Below, one piece after another: positions 1 through 6,154 of a DNA stretch of 6,689 nt; position 1 is the first letter of the stretch, and each line of letters opens with the position of its first letter. Source of the stretch: Chloroflexota bacterium (GTDB taxonomy: Bacteria > Chloroflexota > UBA6077); assembly GCA_021788565.1 (NCBI GenBank), contig JAJYKO010000311.1, positions 1 through 6,689 of the forward strand. Direction: 5' to 3'. The position numbers were made by a program, and so were the translations under genes. The notes under the pieces were generated by a model. That model had not been told where the DNA came from. It did not search any database and saw only the letters and a list, made by a program, of their open reading frames with translations.

Positions 1-961
1 CAGGGATCGGCACCTTGGTTATGAGGATCTTCAGACCACGCACCTCGATGGCCTTGGCGACGATCTCGTCCACCGGCACGCCGCTCACGACGTGCTCGTA
101 GGTGGTGACTCCACGCGGGAGGATCTCCGGGATATTAGTCTCGGCGATGGTAGGGAAGCCGTAGCTGATCGCGCCAGCCGCCGTCGCGTACTTCTCCCGA
201 TCAACCTCATTCAGCGCCATGACGAAGGCGAAGACGCGATTCTTGTTGTAGCGCAGCATCCTCTTATAATCGCCCGCCGCGACGCCACCGAAGGAAAGGG
301 CCGCGCGGGTGGCAAACCCGAGGGAGTAGATATGCGCGTAGATCTCACGACCGAAGGGAACCAGGCGGGTGTCCCAACCCAACTCGACATCTTCCTCCGC
401 GAGTTGATCCGCGAAGGTTCGCCCGTTCGGGTCGGTACCCGCGATGAAGACGTAAAGGCTCTTCTCCTGCATCTCGCGGGCGAGTTTCACTGCCTGCGCA
501 TTGGTTGGCGCGGTGCCCACAACCGCCGCGAAACCGGGAGCGGTGCCGTCCACGAACTCCACGCCCCTCTGGCGCAGGATCACGTCGTCGGCGGCCCCGA
601 GGTAGATTCCCTCCACCGGATTCGGCCCGATGACGTACTTGAGGGCCTCAATGGTTTCCTCGGCAAAAAGCGTCGCCACGCCGGCATCCAGCGTCTCGCC
701 CAGGTAGGGCAGCCAGCGCCGGCCGGCCGGAACCGCGGGCAGCAGTTCCTTTGACTGAGCGATCACGGGCTCCAGGTCGGAGAGCTTGCTAACTTTGCGG
801 CCGGTGAAGCCGTAGATAACGGGCAGGAAGTAGCCGGTATTCGGGAAAGCGACCGGCTCGTTCGGCCCCTTCGCGTCGATGGCCTCTCTGAGCTTGGCCT
901 CAGCCTTGGCCACGATGGCATGGGAGCCTTCTATTGCCGCAGTTGCAATTATCTTAGACAC
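1..961 (-). CDS. acsB: Acetyl-CoA synthase catalytic subunit (CODH/ACS beta, AcsB), N-terminal part, 3' end outside window
   Basis: AcsB condenses CO, a corrinoid-borne methyl group and CoA into acetyl-CoA in the cytoplasmic CODH/ACS complex. My reverse-strand translation gives 320 uninterrupted residues starting MSKIIATAAIEGSH. The stretch FPNTGYFLPVIYGFTGRKVSKLSDLEPVI (residues about 39-67) lines up with the YPDTAYYLPVI...GEEVKKLGDLPPIL segment I remember from Moorella AcsB. Later landmarks are a FGGVAAGDYKR segment (residues about 223-233) and a GFPTI stretch. The family is about 730 residues, so the window covers roughly the first, CODH-contacting domain. The A-cluster cysteines lie in the missing C-terminal part, and no cysteine occurs here. 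The GTG start is chosen because AAGGAGGG lies six bases upstream and because it overlaps the end of acsA by 8 nt, as expected for an operon with coupled translation. Family identity is strong; completeness beyond the left edge cannot be seen. Confidence 0.95.
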   Translation of the reverse strand, partial: MSKIIATAAIEGSHAIVAKAEAKLREAIDAKGPNEPVAFPNTGYFLPVIYGFTGRKVSKLSDLEPVIAQSKELLPAVPAGRRWLPYLGETLDAGVATLFAEETIEALKYVIGPNPVEGIYLGAADDVILRQRGVEFVDGTAPGFAAVVGTAPTNAQAVKLAREMQEKSLYVFIAGTDPNGRTFADQLAEEDVELGWDTRLVPFGREIYAHIYSLGFATRAALSFGGVAAGDYKRMLRYNKNRVFAFVMALNEVDREKYATAAGAISYGFPTIAETNIPEILPRGVTTYEHVVSGVPVDEIVAKAIEVRGLKILITKVPIP

Positions 962-2930
962 TGAGTTCCCTCCTTGCATCCATATCAAAGAGCACCCGCT
1001 CCTTCTTGGTATCGATGCCCAGGGCCTTTCGCTTCTTCTGGATGTGCGCGACGCTCTTTTCGTAGATCTTGCGCCAGTCGGGCTCGAACTCGACCATGCC
1101 GCCGAACTTCTCCTCCCATCCGGTGGTGAGAATATCCACGACCTTCTGGCTCGCCTTGACGGGGCTGGTCACTCCCATCAGCACGTAGGCCCCACTGGCA
1201 GCGCAATAGGCTGCGATGGACAATGCCTTCTCACTCATCCACTCGGGGGCTATACCAACCGCCGGGATATCGCCGATGTCGTCGCCGAGGCCGCCCTCTT
1301 CGACAATCGCCGACAGGACAGTCAGAATCCTGGAGTTGTCCACGCAGGAGCCCATGTGGAGGACAGGGGGCATCCCTGTCGCCTCGCAGATGGAGCGCAG
1401 GCCGGGGCCCGCGTATTCCAGGGTCTCGCCGAGCATCAGGCCGTACTTGCCGCTCGCGATAGCGCCGCAACCGGTCTGGACCACCAGATAGTCGTTTGCG
1501 ATGAACTCCTTGACCAGGTTGAAGTGAGCTTCGTCATGCACAGCCCGGGGGTTATTGCAGCCGATGATAGCCACGGCACCCTGGATGCGACCGTCGATGA
1601 TTGCGTCATTCAATGGCCGGAAGGAACCGCGATACCGCCCACCCAACATGTACTCGATGTACTCGTGCGAAAAGCCAGCCACCAGATCCGATCCCTGCTT
1701 CGGGATGTGAGACTTCGTTTTCCGGTTGGGGAAGTTGTCGATGGCATCGCGAACGATCTGCTTCGCTGTCTCCACGGCTTTGTTCTCGTGGAACTCGACG
1801 CGAGTCGCCCCTTCGATATGTGCCTTGGGGGACGTGGTCACGATCTTGGTGTGGAACTGCTGCGCGAGCGGAACCAGCGCCTGCATCACGCACTGAATGT
1901 CCACGACCATCGAGTCAACAACGCCCGTCAGAATGGCTAGCTCCTGATCCAGGAAATTGCCCGCGGGCGGGATGCCGTGCCGCATCAGGATTTCGTTGGC
2001 GGTGCAGCAGATACCGGCCAGGTTGATCCCGTTCGCGCCCTTGGTCTTAGCGTAGGCGATGAGCTCTGGGTCCATGGAAGCGACGACAATCATCTCGGAA
2101 AGGGTAGGCTCGTGGCCATGGACGACAACGTTGACCTCGTCCTCCTTGAGCACGCCAAGGTTGACCTCGCTCAGGACGGGCTTGGGGGTTCCGAACAATA
2201 TGTCCGAGATGTCTGTGGCCAGCATGCTGCCGCCCCATCCGTCACCGAGGGCCGTACGGACAGCCTGATTCAGAATGTGGTCGGCGTCCTGGTCGGCGCC
2301 CATGTGGGTGGAGTGCATCATCTGGACTATCTCGCGGTCGATGCCCCGTGGACTGACCCCGTTCTTGCGCCAGATCTCTTGCCGCTTCTTGGGAGCACGC
2401 GATAGGTAGTTAAGTTCTCCGGTCTGCTGGCCGAAGTTGGCCAGGGCCTTGTTCCCTACATCGAGGGCTATCTCTTCCTTTGTGCGCGCGCCCACCTTGA
2501 TGCCCAGAATCTCGGCAACGGCCATCAGTTTCGTGAGGTCCTTGATTTCGTAGCCCGGGGCCTCGCCCTTGGCCGCGGCGATGAGCGCCATGGCGAGGTC
2601 GCGGCCGTGGTCAGAGTGCGCGGCGGCGCCGCCCGCCACCGCCCTGGCGAAGTTGCGGGCCACGATAGTCGGCAGCGTGGCCCCGCAGATACCGGTCAGA
2701 AGCTCCGCGTTCTTGCCGACCAACCGGCAAGGTCCCATGTAGCACACCCGGCAGCAGGCGCCCTCGGCACCGATTGGACAAGGCTTCATGCTCTCCGCTC
2801 GGCTGAAGGCCGTTGAGTACCCATTGGCACTCGCGATCTCCAGCATTTCAGCGCCGGCGGGGTTGATGGTCTTGTCGTGTCCGTTGACGTGAACGACGGC
2901 CGGGAGAACGTACTTGCCTAGATCACCCAT
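954..2930 (-). CDS. acsA: Anaerobic nickel carbon monoxide dehydrogenase catalytic subunit (AcsA/CooS type), complete
   Basis: Reversibly interconverts CO2 and CO at a Ni-Fe-S C-cluster; next to AcsB it should act as the CODH half of the bifunctional CODH/ACS complex. The protein is 658 residues, near the 630-675 usual for the family. D-cluster cysteines are C51 and C59, and B-cluster cysteines C60, C63, C68 and C82 (CCRVC...GPC...GIC). C-cluster ligands by family alignment are H273 (VHGHEP), C309 (GICCTANE), C347, C458 (GCNN), C488 (TGCGA) and C529 (GSCVDNSR). The catalytic lysine is K568 in MSEKA. The proton-relay region reads HSDHGRD: H105 and H108 are kept, but the next two relay positions are D111 and M114. 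An in-frame extension upstream to 3014 exists, but the ATG at 2930 has AAGGAG six bases before it and begins the recognisable protein. It is first in the visible operon, preceded by a long leader, and overlaps acsB. Confidence 0.97.
   Translation of the reverse strand: MGDLGKYVLPAVVHVNGHDKTINPAGAEMLEIASANGYSTAFSRAESMKPCPIGAEGACCRVCYMGPCRLVGKNAELLTGICGATLPTIVARNFARAVAGGAAAHSDHGRDLAMALIAAAKGEAPGYEIKDLTKLMAVAEILGIKVGARTKEEIALDVGNKALANFGQQTGELNYLSRAPKKRQEIWRKNGVSPRGIDREIVQMMHSTHMGADQDADHILNQAVRTALGDGWGGSMLATDISDILFGTPKPVLSEVNLGVLKEDEVNVVVHGHEPTLSEMIVVASMDPELIAYAKTKGANGINLAGICCTANEILMRHGIPPAGNFLDQELAILTGVVDSMVVDIQCVMQALVPLAQQFHTKIVTTSPKAHIEGATRVEFHENKAVETAKQIVRDAIDNFPNRKTKSHIPKQGSDLVAGFSHEYIEYMLGGRYRGSFRPLNDAIIDGRIQGAVAIIGCNNPRAVHDEAHFNLVKEFIANDYLVVQTGCGAIASGKYGLMLGETLEYAGPGLRSICEATGMPPVLHMGSCVDNSRILTVLSAIVEEGGLGDDIGDIPAVGIAPEWMSEKALSIAAYCAASGAYVLMGVTSPVKASQKVVDILTTGWEEKFGGMVEFEPDWRKIYEKSVAHIQKKRKALGIDTKKERVLFDMDARRELSV
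968..975 (-). promoter_or_regulatory. Ribosome binding site of acsB, inside the acsA coding sequence
   Basis: AAGGAGGG stands six bases before the GTG at 961-959. It is embedded in the last codons of acsA (Arg-Arg-Glu), so ribosomes finishing acsA are delivered to the acsB start. This fixes the acsB start and suggests translational coupling of two subunits that are needed in equal amounts. Confidence 0.85.
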
Positions 2931-2936
2931 AGTCCT

Positions 2937-2942
2937 CTCCTT
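2937..2942 (-). promoter_or_regulatory. Ribosome binding site of acsA that decides the start
   Basis: AAGGAG, continuing as AGG, lies six bases upstream of the ATG at 2930-2928. The longer in-frame candidate start at 3014 would place an arginine- and cysteine-containing, non-family-like 28-residue extension in front, so the 2930 start is preferred. Confidence 0.85.
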
Positions 2943-3080
2943 ACTGTTAGCTGTCCGCACTGACGGGCAACAAGGCACCTTCTCGACTCTCGAAGCGCAT
3001 GCATGCCAGCACACTCTGATTCCCCGAGAGCAACAAACAGGGGTAGCAAAGAAGTGACAACGTTAACCACAAAGGCATCA

Positions 3081-3270
3081 GGTGATTGTACTTGCGTCTC
3101 GTGAGGGATTCCACAGCCTTGCACCGGTTCTGTCCCTATGCTTCCCACCCAGCTTCGGGTGGCTGAGGAAGCACCTACGCTTCTTCGACTCCTTTCTATG
3201 AGACTGACCTTATGACTGCGATGTGGGCAGGGGCACCAATTGCTCCCCGCTTCACTGCCGCAGGCTGAAC
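3081..3270 (-). ncRNA. Structured RNA in the acsA leader, resembling HEARO / IscB-type omegaRNA
   Basis: Read on the minus strand, this stretch folds into successive hairpins. TTCA/TGAA with an inner CTG/CAG lies at 3269-3251, and GGGG/CCCC at 3248-3230. A two-part stem GCTTC/GAAGC plus CCACCC/GGGTGG, with one side bulged, lies at 3172-3140. Another runs 3136-3105: GGG/CCC, then ACAG/CTGT, then CC/GG closing a GGTGCAA loop. The order of conserved-looking blocks (GTTCA at the 5' end, CATAGGGACAGAACCGGTGC, GGAATCCC, ACGCAAGTA, then AATCACC at the 3' end) matches my memory of the HEARO family, the RNAs linked to IscB/IsrB HNH-RuvC nucleases. No nuclease gene is in the window, so if the match is right this is a standalone copy or remnant. 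The alternative is an unassigned cis-regulatory leader of the CODH/ACS operon. The hairpins are directly visible; the family name is from memory and uncertain. Ends are approximate. Confidence 0.5.
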
Positions 3271-3335
3271 CGACCCAAAGGCGTGGCGCTTCCGGGGCGC
3301 CCGGACCACAAGAGGGGATTTACAAAGCTAAGAGT

Positions 3336-3363
3336 AGTATAAAGCTTCTCCGCCTGTTGTCAA
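3336..3363 (-). promoter_or_regulatory. Sigma70-type promoter for the acsA-acsB operon
   Basis: A perfect -35 box TTGACA (3363-3358) is followed after 16 bases by TATACT (3341-3336). Transcription would begin near 3329 and run through the structured RNA into acsA. The spacer is one base short of optimal, but both boxes are close to consensus, and the site sits in the divergent region where an operon promoter is expected. Confidence 0.6.
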
Positions 3364-3429
3364 GGCAGTCGTGAGTGACCTTCATTCCTTACTGAGTTCT
3401 CGCGACTCCCTCGGTGATCGTGCGCCAGC

Positions 3430-3441
3430 GCACAATTGTGC
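3430..3441. promoter_or_regulatory. 12-bp perfect palindrome, possible operator
   Basis: GCACAATTGTGC is a perfect inverted repeat overlapping the -35 box of the plus-strand promoter, about 70 bp from the -35 box of the divergent acsA promoter. A dimeric regulator bound here would be placed to block the DHp gene and possibly influence acsA. No cognate regulator is encoded in the window, so the function is inferred from position only. Confidence 0.3.
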
Positions 3442-3464
3442 ACGCCGTACGGAGATGCTATCAT
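3436..3464 (+). promoter_or_regulatory. Candidate extended -10 promoter for the membrane DHp protein
   Basis: TTGTGC (3436-3441) and TATCAT (3459-3464) are 17 bases apart, and TG sits one base before the -10 box. Predicted start is near 3471, giving a leader of about 24 bases before the ATG at 3495. The -35 box matches only TTG well, so confidence rests on the extended -10 and the correct distance to the gene. Confidence 0.4.
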
Positions 3465-3494
3465 CGCTTACAATTAACCATCATAGGGAGTCAT

Positions 3495-3968
3495 ATGACC
3501 TTCACTCTTCGTCTGTGGACGATGACCATAGTCTCATTCACCGCCTTCACTGTCTGGGTGTTCATCCACGATATCTTAGTACCGGGCCTATCGACCACCG
3601 CCTCTCGCGGAGTGGTGGCAGGTACTGCCTGGCTATTCGGCATCGCCGGCACAGTCGTCATCATTAGGTTCAATCGACGGGCCGAGAGGCTGGCCGCGAA
3701 ATCGGCGCGAGACGAAACCGCCATCCAACTGGCCGGCGCCGTCGCTCATGAACTAAACCAGCCCCTTACCATCATAATCAGCACCGCGGAACTCATCGGC
3801 AGGCGCAATCCTTCGAGAGGCGACCTGACCCCATATCTGCAGCAGCTCATCGATGCCTCCGAACGAATGGCGGACACAGTTCAGAAGCTCGACCACCTCA
3901 CGGGCTACCAAAGCAAGCCGTACGTGGGCACTGTCAAGATAGTCGATCTGGATGGGGCGAGTGAATAG
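3495..3968 (+). CDS. Membrane-anchored histidine-kinase DHp (HisKA) protein without an ATPase domain
   Basis: The 157-residue protein has two predicted membrane helices (about 7-28 and 39-58) joined by a very short outer loop. A charged linker (RFNRRAERLAAKSARDE) leads to a HisKA dimerisation domain with the H-box AGAVAHELNQPL and phosphoacceptor His85. The second DHp helix (about 111-137) follows, and the protein ends shortly after KPYVGTVKIVDLDGASE. No HATPase_c motifs follow, and the stop comes cleanly, so it cannot phosphorylate itself. The YVG...KIVDLD.AS ending resembles other stand-alone DHp proteins I remember from anaerobic bacteria, arguing for a real short family rather than a truncation. 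A longer in-frame start at 3414 exists, but the ATG at 3495 has AGGGAG four bases upstream and a promoter just before it. It is divergent from acsA and convergent with the activator gene, 34 bp away. It could be a phosphotransfer partner, a dimerising modulator of a full kinase, or a decayed sensor. Ligand and partner are unknown. Confidence 0.82.
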   Translation: MTFTLRLWTMTIVSFTAFTVWVFIHDILVPGLSTTASRGVVAGTAWLFGIAGTVVIIRFNRRAERLAAKSARDETAIQLAGAVAHELNQPLTIIISTAELIGRRNPSRGDLTPYLQQLIDASERMADTVQKLDHLTGYQSKPYVGTVKIVDLDGASE

Positions 3969-4002
3969 CAGGCAGCGATATCGAGTGACACAGCTCTAAT
4001 TT

Positions 4003-5952
4003 CTAGCTTTTTGCTTCTTGCTGGCTCAAGAGCGCCGAGACCGACGGGAACGCCTCCATGTTCGTGTGGGGAAGGAAGAGGCCAGAGATATACTCTTCCA
4101 TGAAACGGTTGTCAGCGGAAAGCTCAAGGTAAGTCATCTTTCCGGCTGCCTCTTCGGTTACCGCCTTTGCCTGTTTTGAGACCAGGCACGAGTAGGCGCC
4201 CAGGGCCGAGGTGTTGCCGAGATAGTGGAAGACATCCCACGGTAGGTCGGGCAACAAGCCGATCTGAATGGCTTTTTCGACGTTGATGTACCTTCCGAAA
4301 CCTCCGCCAATGAGCACCTGCTCTATGTCGGTGAACGACATCCCCACGCTGCCCAGCAGCACCGAGAACCCTGCATAGATCGCGGCCTTGGTCCGCATCA
4401 GGTTGTTAACGTCCACCTCGGTGATGACGATGTCCTGGCCCTCGGCCGTTTCCCCACTCCATGCGACCACGTACTCGCCGCCGTGATCCCCCTGCCGAAT
4501 CCGCGGCGTCCCGAGATTCATGTTCATCCGGCCGCCCTTGTCGACGATGCCAGACAGGAACATCTCGGCCAGAAGGTCGATCATGGCAGAGCCGCAGATG
4601 CCCAGTGGGGCAACGTCGCCGATGACATGGAAGCGAGTCTCCAGATCCGATCGGTCGATCTCCACCTTCTCGATAGCGCCACGAGTTGCTCGCATGCCGT
4701 GCTGCACCCCCGCGCCTTCGAAGGCGGGCCCGGCCGAACAGGCGCAGGTGATGAGCCAGTCGCTGTTGCCCAGCACGATCTCGCCATTCGTGCCCACGTC
4801 GATGAACATGGTCAGCTTATCGGTCTTCCACATGCCGGAGCTGAGAACGCCAGCGGTGATATCCCCGCCGACATAGGCGCCGACCCCGGGGAGAGTGATG
4901 ACGAGCGCGTTGGGGTTGACGTCGATGCCCAACTCGCGAGCCGGGATTGGGGGATAGTGATTCACGGCTGGGATATACGGCTGCTCTCTGACGTACTTGG
5001 GGGTTATGCCGAGGAAAAGGTGGCTCATGGTGGTATTTCCAGCCACCATGACCTGAAGAACCTCCTCTGGCTTTACCTTCGACCTCTTGAGCACGTCGGC
5101 GAGCAACCCATTGATCGTGGAGATCACCAGATGCTGCATCTCCCGAAGGTTGTCCCCCTTCAGGGAGTATATGATCCTGGAGATGACATCCTCGCCGCGG
5201 GCTATTTGAGCGTTGTAGACAGAAGCCACATCGAGGACTTTAGCTGTTTTCAGGTCCACCAGGTAAACCACCACGGTGGTAGTGCCAATGTCGACTGCCG
5301 CGCCAAAAAGCCGATTGGTCTGCTCGCCGGGGACGATTCCTATGAGGCGGTTAGATCCGTCTCCGCCCGCGTTGTCGTAGAAGGCCGTCACCTGCCAGTT
5401 TGCGCTCCGCAGCGTCTCGGGGAGTTGACGAAGAGCGTCGAGCCCCGCCGAAAGTTTACTGACGCCCTGTTTGGTTAGCTCCCTGCGCAGCCTGCTTAGG
5501 TCGTCTGTGTTGTCCTCGAGGCTTGGTGCCTCTATAGAGAGGGCCACCGCTCCCACAGCGGGTTCAATCTGGTCCTGCCAACCGGCCGGTAGCGCGATGC
5601 GATCGGCCTTAGCCTCACCAACCGGCACTTCGCGCCCCCTCGGGGCAGGGACCACGATCGTCGCATCTTGAGTGACGACGCTCTGGCAGGCCAGAACCCA
5701 GCCTTCCGCCGCCAACGCGGGTTTTATGAGTGCAGTGGCTGTAAAATCGACCGCGCCTGCCGCAACCTGAACCTTGCACCGGCCGCAGCGGCCTTGACCA
5801 CCACAGGGGATATCAACTTCGACACCGGATGCCTTGAGCGCATCCAGCAGGCTGCTGCCAGCCGCGACATCGACTGCCTTGTCTTGTGGGAGGAACCTTA
5901 CGAGCGGAATGGAAGTTACCCCTAGCTGGAAAACCCAGATACGGAAATTCAC
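4003..5952 (-). CDS. acsV: Reductive activator of the corrinoid iron-sulfur protein (RACE/RACo, AcsV type)
   Basis: Activators of this family use ATP to drive electron transfer from a [2Fe-2S] cluster to Co(II) in the corrinoid protein that carries the methyl group to AcsB. The 649-residue frame has an N-terminal plant-type ferredoxin domain with C50, C56, C59 and C89 (CGGQGRCGRC, then ACQ). A linker of about 120 residues follows, then an ASKHA ATPase domain (DUF4445-like). Its landmarks are the phosphate-1 loop VDIGTTT (220-226), AGNTTMSHLFLG (304-315), IDVGTNGEI (384-392), CSAGPAFEG (405-413), GICGSAM (451-457) and IGGGFGRYIN (548-557). The formal start is GTG at 5952, but it has no ribosome binding site. 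AGGGG (5923-5919) instead points to an ATT codon at 5910 (Ile15), where the family-like sequence begins, and a candidate promoter lies too close to the GTG for a normal leader. The gene is separated from acsA by the oppositely oriented DHp gene, so it is a distinct transcription unit. Confidence 0.94.
   Translation of the reverse strand: MNFRIWVFQLGVTSIPLVRFLPQDKAVDVAAGSSLLDALKASGVEVDIPCGGQGRCGRCKVQVAAGAVDFTATALIKPALAAEGWVLACQSVVTQDATIVVPAPRGREVPVGEAKADRIALPAGWQDQIEPAVGAVALSIEAPSLEDNTDDLSRLRRELTKQGVSKLSAGLDALRQLPETLRSANWQVTAFYDNAGGDGSNRLIGIVPGEQTNRLFGAAVDIGTTTVVVYLVDLKTAKVLDVASVYNAQIARGEDVISRIIYSLKGDNLREMQHLVISTINGLLADVLKRSKVKPEEVLQVMVAGNTTMSHLFLGITPKYVREQPYIPAVNHYPPIPARELGIDVNPNALVITLPGVGAYVGGDITAGVLSSGMWKTDKLTMFIDVGTNGEIVLGNSDWLITCACSAGPAFEGAGVQHGMRATRGAIEKVEIDRSDLETRFHVIGDVAPLGICGSAMIDLLAEMFLSGIVDKGGRMNMNLGTPRIRQGDHGGEYVVAWSGETAEGQDIVITEVDVNNLMRTKAAIYAGFSVLLGSVGMSFTDIEQVLIGGGFGRYINVEKAIQIGLLPDLPWDVFHYLGNTSALGAYSCLVSKQAKAVTEEAAGKMTYLELSADNRFMEEYISGLFLPHTNMEAFPSVSALLSQQEAKS
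5919..5923 (-). promoter_or_regulatory. Shine-Dalgarno-like site inside the activator frame, pointing to an ATT start
   Basis: AGGGG is followed after eight bases by ATT at 5910-5908, in frame with the activator. Nothing like a ribosome binding site precedes the GTG at 5952. The protein from Ile15 onwards (IPLVRFLPQDKAV) looks like the usual N-terminus of the family, so initiation may occur here. Confidence 0.4.
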
Positions 5953-5967
5953 GCGGAAACGGGAGCT

Positions 5968-5997
5968 ATCTTACCAGAGGGTCTCCGCACTTTGCAA
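5968..5997 (-). promoter_or_regulatory. Candidate promoter for the activator gene
   Basis: TTGCAA (5997-5992), an 18-base spacer and TAAGAT (5973-5968), with TG one base before the -10 box. Start would fall near 5961, only about nine bases before the GTG at 5952 but about 50 before the ATT at 5910. The match is moderate; no other good promoter was seen in the 5953-6154 spacer. Confidence 0.35.
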
Positions 5998-6006
5998 GTT
6001 TGCGGG

Positions 6007-6036
6007 CTCGGGAGGGTGGGTTCATCCACCCTCGAG
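6007..6036 (-). terminator. Strong intergenic hairpin downstream of the aldehyde dehydrogenase gene
   Basis: GAGGGTGG and CCACCCTC form a perfect 8-bp stem around a 6-base loop (6012-6033). It is extended by CTC/GAG across a two-base bulge. It lies about 120 bases after the aldehyde dehydrogenase stop and just upstream of the activator promoter. There is no U-run on either strand, so it may be a non-canonical terminator, an RNA-stabilising 3' structure, or a protein-binding inverted repeat. The stem is certain; its function is not. Confidence 0.4.
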
Positions 6037-6154
6037 ATCGTTGGGTACGCGTCGAAACCAGCCTGTGGTTGTTCTACTCAGCGCTTCAGGTTGGAGCAGT
6101 TTTTTGCCGGGTTGATCTTCCAACACGATGCCAGGGCAGGCACCCACGTAAGGA

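Larger units (their letters stand above)
2931..3329 (-). other. Long 5' leader of the acsA-acsB operon without a credible gene
   Basis: Between the predicted transcription start (about 3329) and the acsA ATG lie about 400 bases with no supported coding sequence. The 5' part has a GGCGC/GCGCC hairpin (3285-3301). Then comes the compact structured element at about 3081-3270, annotated separately. The last 150 bases (2931-3080) hold only weak features: a 10-bp palindrome GCATGCATGC at 2997-3006 and short imperfect hairpins. No intrinsic terminator with a U-run is visible, so readthrough into acsA is expected unless regulated. The short reading frames here have no family-like sequence and cross the predicted hairpins. 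Confidence 0.5.

Noticed and set aside
92..754. Plus-strand open frame of 220 codons at the left end
   Set aside because: It is the complement of the acsB coding sequence, which has clear family similarity on the minus strand.
879..1940. Long plus-strand open frame of 353 codons opposite acsA
   Set aside because: It lies antisense to the conserved, cysteine-rich acsA sequence, has no family-like sequence, and is the kind of mirror frame produced by GC-biased codon use.
2931..3014. 28-residue N-terminal extension of AcsA
   Set aside because: The extension is not family-like, and the ATG at 2930 has a strong, well-spaced ribosome binding site.
2918..3148. Minus-strand 76-codon frame across the acsA leader
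   Set aside because: It reads through the structured RNA hairpin and into the start of acsA in another frame; the peptide has no protein-like features.
3081..3180. Cobalamin riboswitch
   Set aside because: The ATAGGGA and CCGGTGCAA pieces recall its core, but the pairing differs (ACAG with CTGT), and the GCCACTG box and the GCCAGGAGACC 3' element are missing.
3081..3270. RNase P RNA
   Set aside because: ACAGAACC recalls its 3' end, but the universally conserved GAGGAAAGTCC 5' block and the expected size are absent.
3992..4012. Intrinsic terminator after the DHp gene
   Set aside because: Only a 4-bp AGCT/AGCT stem precedes a run of five T; too weak to annotate, although the position between convergent genes is plausible.
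4483..5478. Plus-strand open frame of 331 codons opposite the activator gene
   Set aside because: Antisense shadow of a well-supported ASKHA domain; no recognisable protein sequence and no ribosome binding site context that would support it.
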